A stretch of DNA of 16,550 nucleotides, from the NCBI GenBank assembly GCA_035627675.1, contig DASPLH010000150.1, forward strand, positions 1 through 16,550, given 5' to 3'. Positions 12,953 to 16,550 of this stretch are shown here, piece by piece (position 1 is the stretch's first letter; every line of letters begins with the position of its first letter). The translations under genes and the position numbers were made by a program. The notes beneath the pieces are model-generated. The model did not search any database. It was given only the letters and a program-made list of their open reading frames with translations, and had not been told where the DNA came from. Origin of the DNA: DASPLH01 sp035627675 (GTDB lineage Bacteria > Acidobacteriota > Terriglobia > Terriglobales > Acidobacteriaceae).

Positions 12953-13969
12953 TCAAGCCACCTGCTCATCCGCCCGGGCGCGCGCGCTCAGCATGTAAAA
13001 GAACTCCCGGACGATGTTCCTGTCCCAGAATCCGTGGTCCGCTTCATACAGCATCACCTGTTCGGAGTCGTGATGGGAACGGGCCGGCTTGTAAGGACGC
13101 GCCGTTCGGAGCGCATCGTACACATCCACCACCTGGAGCACGCGGGCGAGCAACGGAATGCTCTCGGCGACAAGACCGTCGGGGTACCCCGTGCCGTTCC
13201 AATGCTCATGATGGTGGCGGATGATGGGCAGAACGAGCCGCAGCGAACGCAATGGCTTGCAGATGTTCTCCCCGATGACGGGGTGCTGTTTCATCAGACG
13301 CCAGTCATCGGCGTCGAGGTTCGCCCCCTTCTTGAGCACCTCGTCCGGAATGGCGATCTTGCCCAGATCGTGCAGGTAGCCGCCGCGACGGAGCGCCACA
13401 CGCTCGTCGAGACTGAGGCCGAGATGCGCTCCGAGTTCGCCGGCATACTGCGCCAGCCGTTCACAATGCCCTTCCGTGTAGGGATCGCGCGACTCGACGC
13501 TCAGGCCGAGCGAACACAACACGGCCTCAGCGTTGTCGAGTTCGTCCGTGTAGTCCTTCACCTTGAGCAGCGAGCCGACTCGCGCAAAGAGTTCTTCGGG
13601 GAAGATCGGCTTGTTCAGGAAGTCATCCGCCCCGGCCTCGATGCCGCGTATTTTGTCCTCGCGGTCGGAGAGGCCCGTGATCATGACGACCGGGATCAAC
13701 CGCGTCATGGGATCGGCCTTCCACTCGCGGCAGAGTTCGTAGCCGGTCTTGCCGGGCATGATGACGTCCAGCAGCACGAGGTCGGGCGGCTCCGTGCCAC
13801 GCATGTAGGTTTCGGCGTCGGCGGCGTTGTTGGCCGTGAGCACTTCATAGCCGCGCCGGGAGAGCAGTTCGCGCATCAGGATCGTATTCGCCGTGTGGTC
13901 GTCCACCACCAGGATCCTGTGGGCGCCTTTGTTCGCGTTTTCCGGGTAGATCGAGGATGATTCCGCCAT
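12953..13969 (-). CDS. Response regulator with REC and HD-GYP domains
   Basis: Predicted 338 residues. Residues 17-135 are a receiver domain with acidic pocket D23/D24, phospho-acceptor D68 (LLDVIMP), T98 and K120. Residues about 150-338 are an HD-GYP phosphohydrolase domain with H200-D201 (HDLGKIAIPDE), HHHEHWNGTGYPDG (252-265, GYP at 261-263) and the DVYDALR helix. HD-GYP proteins hydrolyse cyclic di-GMP, so phosphorylation by an unlinked sensor kinase would switch c-di-GMP breakdown, which affects motility and biofilm. All metal-site residues I can place are present, so it is likely active. The start is ATG 13969, since residues upstream in the open frame are not receiver-like; only a weak GAGA precedes it. 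No cognate histidine kinase is in the window. Confidence 0.92.
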   Translation of the reverse strand: MAESSSIYPENANKGAHRILVVDDHTANTILMRELLSRRGYEVLTANNAADAETYMRGTEPPDLVLLDVIMPGKTGYELCREWKADPMTRLIPVVMITGLSDREDKIRGIEAGADDFLNKPIFPEELFARVGSLLKVKDYTDELDNAEAVLCSLGLSVESRDPYTEGHCERLAQYAGELGAHLGLSLDERVALRRGGYLHDLGKIAIPDEVLKKGANLDADDWRLMKQHPVIGENICKPLRSLRLVLPIIRHHHEHWNGTGYPDGLVAESIPLLARVLQVVDVYDALRTARPYKPARSHHDSEQVMLYEADHGFWDRNIVREFFYMLSARARADEQVA

Positions 13970-14075
13970 TCTCGATGTTTGGAGACACACCCGCAGGCAG
14001 ATGGTTGCATTACGGACGGGCACTGCCGGTGACGAGCGGTTGCGCTCTGCCTTGCATGCGGCTAACCTTGCGACC

Positions 14076-14738
14076 ATGCGAAAGTTGGCCATACTCTTCT
14101 TACTTCTCGCTGTCCTGGATCACCGGGGCTGGGCCGCAAGCAAGCCCCATGTCATCAGCTTTGGCCGGGTCACCGCGGTCAAGCACTTCCTGGGCCCCGA
14201 TGAGAGCCGTACGGAACCGATGAATGTGCGTCCTCTGTACGTGGATTCGAAACTGAGGGAGTTCACGACCGGAGAGGCACACGACGTGACCGACAGGCTC
14301 TTTGTCGTCCGCCGGGCGTTCCGCCTCAACAACAACCTGCCCGGCGACGAGCGCAAGCTGCCGAGCTGGGTGTGGCAAAAAGGCGGCTGGCTGTTGGTGG
14401 ATCGCCTCACTGGACGCGTTTCGCAACTCGCGCTGCCGGATTTCGACCCGTTCTACTCACAGGCTGCATGGTTCCGCGACTACGTCGCATACTGCGGGAT
14501 CAGCGACAACAGCGAACAATTGCTGGCCGTGGTAGCGCAACTTGGCCGCAAGAAACCGATCGTCAGGAAGACCATCGGGCAGCCGAGCGGGGGAGAAACT
14601 CCGGACTCGGATTGCAGCACGCCGACGTGGGACAAGCAGCCGACCAGGGTGACGTTCCTGCCCAAGCGCAGCGAGAAACAAACGCTGAGCATCTTCGGGC
14701 GCGCGGTGGACGCCGCACCGGGATCGGAAGAAGAATAA
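14076..14738 (+). CDS. Secreted orphan protein, probably beta-rich
   Basis: Predicted 220 residues. Residues 1-21 form a signal peptide (MRK, LAILFLLLAVL, cut near GWAA). The mature part has VISFGRVTAVKHFLGPDESR, a KLREFTTGEAHDVTDRLFVV segment (59-78), GGWLLVDRLTGRVSQL (103-118) and WFRDYVAYCG (132-141). These short strands suggest a beta-propeller or sandwich fragment. Two cysteines (140, 180) could form a disulfide. I think homologues exist in Acidobacteriota, but no function is known. ATG 14076 is preferred over an upstream in-frame start at 14001 because the signal peptide begins there. There is no Shine-Dalgarno; a weak TTGCGC-17-TAACCT promoter (14040-14068) would start transcription at about the ATG itself. 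Divergent from the HD-GYP regulator. Confidence 0.78.
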   Translation: MRKLAILFLLLAVLDHRGWAASKPHVISFGRVTAVKHFLGPDESRTEPMNVRPLYVDSKLREFTTGEAHDVTDRLFVVRRAFRLNNNLPGDERKLPSWVWQKGGWLLVDRLTGRVSQLALPDFDPFYSQAAWFRDYVAYCGISDNSEQLLAVVAQLGRKKPIVRKTIGQPSGGETPDSDCSTPTWDKQPTRVTFLPKRSEKQTLSIFGRAVDAAPGSEEE

Positions 14739-14823
14739 GAAAGTGCGAAGTGTAAAGTGTAAAGGGTGAAGTGAAGGCCCGCCTTCAAACGTGAGGCATT
14801 CACTTCGCACTTCGCACTTCTTA
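14736..14823. repeat. Inverted array of 7-nt tandem units before the FmdE gene
   Basis: The left arm (14740-14774) reads in heptads AGTGCGA, AGTGTAA, AGTGTAA, AGGGTGA, AGTGA. The right arm (14799-14823) is TTCACTT, CGCACTT, CGCACTT, CTTACTT. The arms are inverted copies (AAGTGCGAAGTG pairs exactly with CACTTCGCACTT), with about 24 nt of loop. The array fills the gap between the secreted orphan's stop (14736-14738 is its TAA) and a point 5 nt before the FmdE ATG. It may terminate the first gene or hide the second gene's ribosome site. Confidence 0.75.
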
Positions 14824-14828
14824 CTTCT

Positions 14829-15413
14829 ATGAAGTCGTTTGATGAGTACCTTCACGACGCCGAAATTGCCCACGGTCATCTGTGTGCCGGGCAGGTGCTG
14901 GGCGTGCGCATGGCCATGCTGGGACTGGAGAAGTTGGGCATTGAAGACCCTCGCGGGCGCGACCGGAAGCGGCTGGTGACATTCGTCGAGATCGATCGCT
15001 GCGCTACCGATGCGGTTGCCGTGGTGACCGGGTGCCGGCTCGGCAAGCGGGCATTGAAGTTCCGAGATTGGGGCAAGATGGCTGCGACGTTCGCCGACCT
15101 GGAGACGGGACGCGCCATTCGCATTTCGGCCAAAGAGTCTTCCAAAGAACTCGCGCGACAGATGCACCCTGAAATCGAAAGCAAGGGAAAGCAGCAGATG
15201 CTCGCCTACCGCGAGATGAGCGCCGATGACCTGTTCTCGACCGAGTGGGTCATTGTCGAACTGAATCCGTGGGACATGCCGGGATACAAGGGTCCGAGGA
15301 TCGCTTGCGCGGCGTGCGGCGAAGGAATCAGCTTCCAGCGCGAGATCGAGCGAGAAGGCAAGACCCTTTGCCGAGGATGCGCCGGAGAGGGGTATTACAA
15401 ACCCCTTAAGTAA
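14829..15413 (+). CDS. FmdE-family protein with C-terminal zinc ribbon
   Basis: Predicted 194 residues. Residues 1-135 match the FmdE/formylmethanofuran dehydrogenase subunit E domain: HGHLCAGQVLGVRMA (15-29, His and Cys as metal ligands), EIDRCATDAVAVVTGC (54-69) and ALKFRDWGKMAATFAD. The C-terminal 40 residues form a treble-clef or DksA-like zinc ribbon, C160-x2-C163 and C181-x2-C184. In archaea FmdE accompanies the tungsten/molybdenum formylmethanofuran dehydrogenase. In bacteria, stand-alone copies are common, and their role is unsettled (metal handling or molybdopterin-enzyme partner). No dehydrogenase subunit lies nearby. The start ATG 14829 has a pyrimidine-rich region upstream and no Shine-Dalgarno. 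It sits just after one inverted tandem-repeat array and ends just before another. Confidence 0.85.
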   Translation: MKSFDEYLHDAEIAHGHLCAGQVLGVRMAMLGLEKLGIEDPRGRDRKRLVTFVEIDRCATDAVAVVTGCRLGKRALKFRDWGKMAATFADLETGRAIRISAKESSKELARQMHPEIESKGKQQMLAYREMSADDLFSTEWVIVELNPWDMPGYKGPRIACAACGEGISFQREIEREGKTLCRGCAGEGYYKPLK

Positions 15414-15418
15414 AAAGC

Positions 15419-15534
15419 GGTTTCGGAGGTTTCGACAAAGGTTTCGGAGGTTTCGAGCAACAGCTTCAGAGGTTGGGAGCTAACCAGCGTTTTACCTTCG
15501 AAACATCCGAAACCTCCGAAACTTCCGAAACGTC
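15419..15534. repeat. Inverted array of 9-nt tandem units after the FmdE gene
   Basis: Left arm: GGTTTCGGA (15419), GGTTTCGAC (15428), AAA, GGTTTCGGA (15440), GGTTTCGAG (15449-15457). Right arm, four contiguous units: CGAAACATC (15499), CGAAACCTC (15508), CGAAACTTC (15517), CGAAACGTC (15526-15534). The right units are identical except at position 7, which shows A, C, T and G in turn. The arms are complementary, around a 41-nt loop. It begins 6 nt after the FmdE stop and may act as a terminator or RNA stabiliser. The rest of the 262-bp gap holds the infC promoter and leader. Confidence 0.8.
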
Positions 15535-15571
15535 TTCGTAGTCTCTTCGCGAGTCCACTCTGCCCACATGC

Positions 15572-15577
15572 TATAAT
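15572..15577 (+). promoter_or_regulatory. Consensus -10 box for the infC operon
   Basis: A perfect TATAAT lies about 100 nt before the infC start and gives a leader of about 90 nt. No good -35 hexamer is found at the usual distance. A long leader is usual in IF3-L35-L20 operons, which are often autoregulated, but I could not identify an L20-binding fold here. Confidence 0.5.
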
Positions 15578-15664
15578 CCATTGGTTTTGCAGCTCTGTTT
15601 GCGTTCTGGGCGTGCTGTCGCATCGCATAAGACCCGGTCACACCACGCAGTGAGCAGACGATTC

Positions 15665-15670
15665 GGGAGG
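15665..15670 (+). promoter_or_regulatory. Shine-Dalgarno that sets a non-canonical AUC start for infC
   Basis: GGGAGG is followed after 5 nt (ATCGT) by an in-frame ATC at 15676. The next ATG in frame is 87 nt further on, and no GTG or TTG lies in the open frame before it, so the ribosome site selects AUC. Confidence 0.8.
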
Positions 15671-15675
15671 ATCGT

Positions 15676-16197
15676 ATCGACAAGCGTTTCATCCGCACGA
15701 ACGAGCGTATTCGCGTCCGCGAAATCCGCGTCATAGACGATCAGGGCAATCAGCTTGGCATCATGCCGCCCTTCGAAGCGCTCAAGATGGCCCGTGAAAA
15801 GGGCATGGACCTGGTAGAAGTTTCGCCCACCGCTCAGCCTCCTGTTTGCCGCATTCTCGATTTCGGCAAGTATCTCTACGAGCAGGAGAAGAAGGAGCGC
15901 GCGGCCAAGAAGAACCAGAAGACGATCGTTCTGAAGGAAGTGAAGTTCCGCATCAACGTGGACGAACACGACTATCAGACGAAGAAGAACCACGTGCTTC
16001 GGTTCCTGGACGAGGGCGACAAAGTCAAGGCGACGATCTTCTTCCGTGGCCGCGAAATGACGCGACAGGGACTTGGCCGCGAGATCCTGGAACGGTTGAT
16101 TACCGACATCGGCACCAAGGCCATTGTCGAGAACCGTCCGAGGCAGGAAGGCAATACCCTGCACCTGATTCTCGCGCCTCCGAAGACGCAGAAGTAG
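15676..16197 (+). CDS. infC: Translation initiation factor IF-3 (AUC start)
   Basis: Predicted 173 residues, normal IF3 length. It binds the 30S subunit, blocks 50S joining and proofreads the start codon and initiator tRNA. The N-terminal domain reads KRFIRTNERIRVREIRVID (3-21), then EALKMAREKGMDLVEVSP (34-51) and PPVCRILDFGKY (55-66). A basic helical linker (YEQEKKERAAKKNQK) follows. The C-terminal domain has KEVKFRINVDEHDYQTK (87-103), IFFRGREMTR (121-130) and RPRQEGNTLHLILAP. The first ATG in frame (15763) would remove 29 conserved residues. The ATC at 15676 sits 5 nt after GGGAGG. Since IF3 itself rejects non-canonical starts, an AUU/AUC start gives negative self-regulation, as known for E. 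coli infC. Followed by rpmI, the usual order. Confidence 0.95.
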   Translation: MDKRFIRTNERIRVREIRVIDDQGNQLGIMPPFEALKMAREKGMDLVEVSPTAQPPVCRILDFGKYLYEQEKKERAAKKNQKTIVLKEVKFRINVDEHDYQTKKNHVLRFLDEGDKVKATIFFRGREMTRQGLGREILERLITDIGTKAIVENRPRQEGNTLHLILAPPKTQK

Positions 16198-16262
16198 CCC
16201 GCAGGGGCGGTGGCCGGGCGCAGGTCCTGGTCGCGTAGCGCGCCTCGGAAGACGCAGAAGTA
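16174..16262. repeat. Direct duplication of the infC 3' end
   Basis: The last 23 bp of the infC reading frame through the TA of its stop (16174-16196) recur at 16240-16262 with one mismatch, 66 bp downstream. The second copy would again encode KTQK followed by TAA. It is a non-coding remnant of a local duplication in the infC-rpmI gap (16198-16418), which otherwise holds no gene. Confidence 0.65.
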
Positions 16263-16337
16263 AGCAAGCAGACGACCGACGGTGCGCCTTCCGGCACGAT
16301 GGTTGTCGCAAGCTTCAGGAAGTACAAGCTTTAGGAA

Positions 16338-16395
16338 CACGCCCGTGGTCGGCAAGCCGGACCTGCGGATTGCCGAATCGGGCGTGCTCTGTTTT
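16338..16395 (+). terminator. Two-tier hairpin with T-run before rpmI (terminator/attenuator)
   Basis: The outer stem is CACGCCCG (16338-16345) with CGGGCGTG (16379-16386), 8 bp. The inner stem is TCGGCAA (16349-16355) with TTGCCGA (16370-16376), 7 bp, separated by a small internal bulge. The tail CTCTGTTTT reaches 16395. It lies 23 nt before the rpmI ATG, so it would stop or reduce transcription from infC into rpmI unless opened. This suits ribosomal-protein feedback or a fixed expression step-down. Confidence 0.7.
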
Positions 16396-16418
16396 AATAG
16401 AAGAGCAACGGAACCCCT

Positions 16419-16550
16419 ATGCCGAAACTTAAGACTCACAGCGGCGCCGCCAAGCGCTTCAAGAAGACAGGTACGGGCAAGGTAAAGCGTGGTCACGCTT
16501 TCCAGCGCCACATCCTGACTTCGAAGCCGACGAAGCGTAAGCGCCAGCTC
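16419..16550 (+). CDS. rpmI: 50S ribosomal protein L35 (partial, runs off window)
   Basis: The first 44 residues are visible (MPKLKTHSGAAKRFKKTGTG, then KVKRGHAFQRHIL); L35 is usually about 65 residues, so about a third is missing beyond the window edge. The PK(L/M)KTH start, KRFK and the basic composition are diagnostic. It is a small basic protein of the large ribosomal subunit. Start ATG 16419 with a modest GGA upstream. It lies 221 bp after infC, a wide gap for this operon that contains the infC-tail duplication and the two-tier hairpin. rplT (L20) would be expected next. Confidence 0.95.
   Translation, partial: MPKLKTHSGAAKRFKKTGTGKVKRGHAFQRHILTSKPTKRKRQL

Noticed and set aside
15419..15534. 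CRISPR-like array
   Set aside because: Units are 9 nt, contiguous and without spacers, and arranged in inverted orientation. No cas gene is present.
15395..15628. Minus-strand 77-residue open frame with Ser-Glu-Thr repeats
   Set aside because: The apparent repeats come from the 9-nt array. The frame overlaps the FmdE end and the infC promoter, with no ribosome site and no conserved look.
15763..16197. infC starting at ATG 15763
   Set aside because: It would lose 29 residues of the conserved IF3 N-domain and has no Shine-Dalgarno, whereas the AUC at 15676 has an ideal one.

Overview
The window is GC-rich chromosomal DNA, and every coding strand uses codons in the same way. Several things point to a soil-type Acidobacteriota (Terriglobia-like) chromosome: the IF3 N-terminus and linker sequence; a soluble Ser/Thr kinase fused to TolB-like and TPR domains; small secreted or zinc-ribbon orphans of a kind I associate with that phylum; and many short palindromic intergenic repeats built on GTCA..CTGAGC / GAGTCGAA. 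The taxon is inferred from recognition, not computed.

Layout. (1) 1-2200: a minus-strand FAD-dependent amine-oxidase/desaturase-type oxidoreductase, divergent from a plus-strand XRE-HTH/cupin regulator that is closed by a good hairpin terminator. (2) 2219-7994, all minus strand, reading from right to left: a classical SDR with a C-terminal membrane segment; a Ser/Thr protein kinase with TolB-like and TPR domains; an SGLT-like sodium:solute symporter (GTG start); and a tightly coupled 83-residue two-helix membrane protein. (3) 8309-9937: a YbiT-type ABC-F ATPase, then a tRNA with CAU anticodon. The last 24 nt of this tRNA are repeated exactly 87 nt downstream, in a 0.58-kb gene-free stretch full of hairpins. 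(4) 10650-11993: a secreted Gly/Phe-rich orphan and a Cys4 zinc-ribbon orphan, ended by a 10-bp-stem terminator. (5) 12063-13969, minus strand: a DPM1/ALG5-like family 2 glycosyltransferase and a REC/HD-GYP response regulator (c-di-GMP phosphodiesterase type). (6) 14076-16550, plus strand: a secreted orphan, an FmdE-family zinc-ribbon protein, infC, and the start of rpmI, which runs off the window.

The housekeeping anchor is infC-rpmI at the right edge, the usual IF3-L35(-L20) order. infC has no ATG, GTG or TTG that would keep its conserved N-terminus. A strong Shine-Dalgarno sits 5 nt before an in-frame AUC, so this looks like a non-canonical, probably self-regulating start. A long two-tier hairpin with a T-run lies between infC and rpmI.

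I see no CRISPR array, transposase, phage cassette, toxin-antitoxin pair or defence system. The unexplained structure is mostly in the non-coding DNA. It comprises the tRNA 3'-end duplication; a hairpin repeat family with conserved flanks and covarying stems; and two different inverted arrays of short tandem units (7-nt and 9-nt periods) bracketing the FmdE gene.
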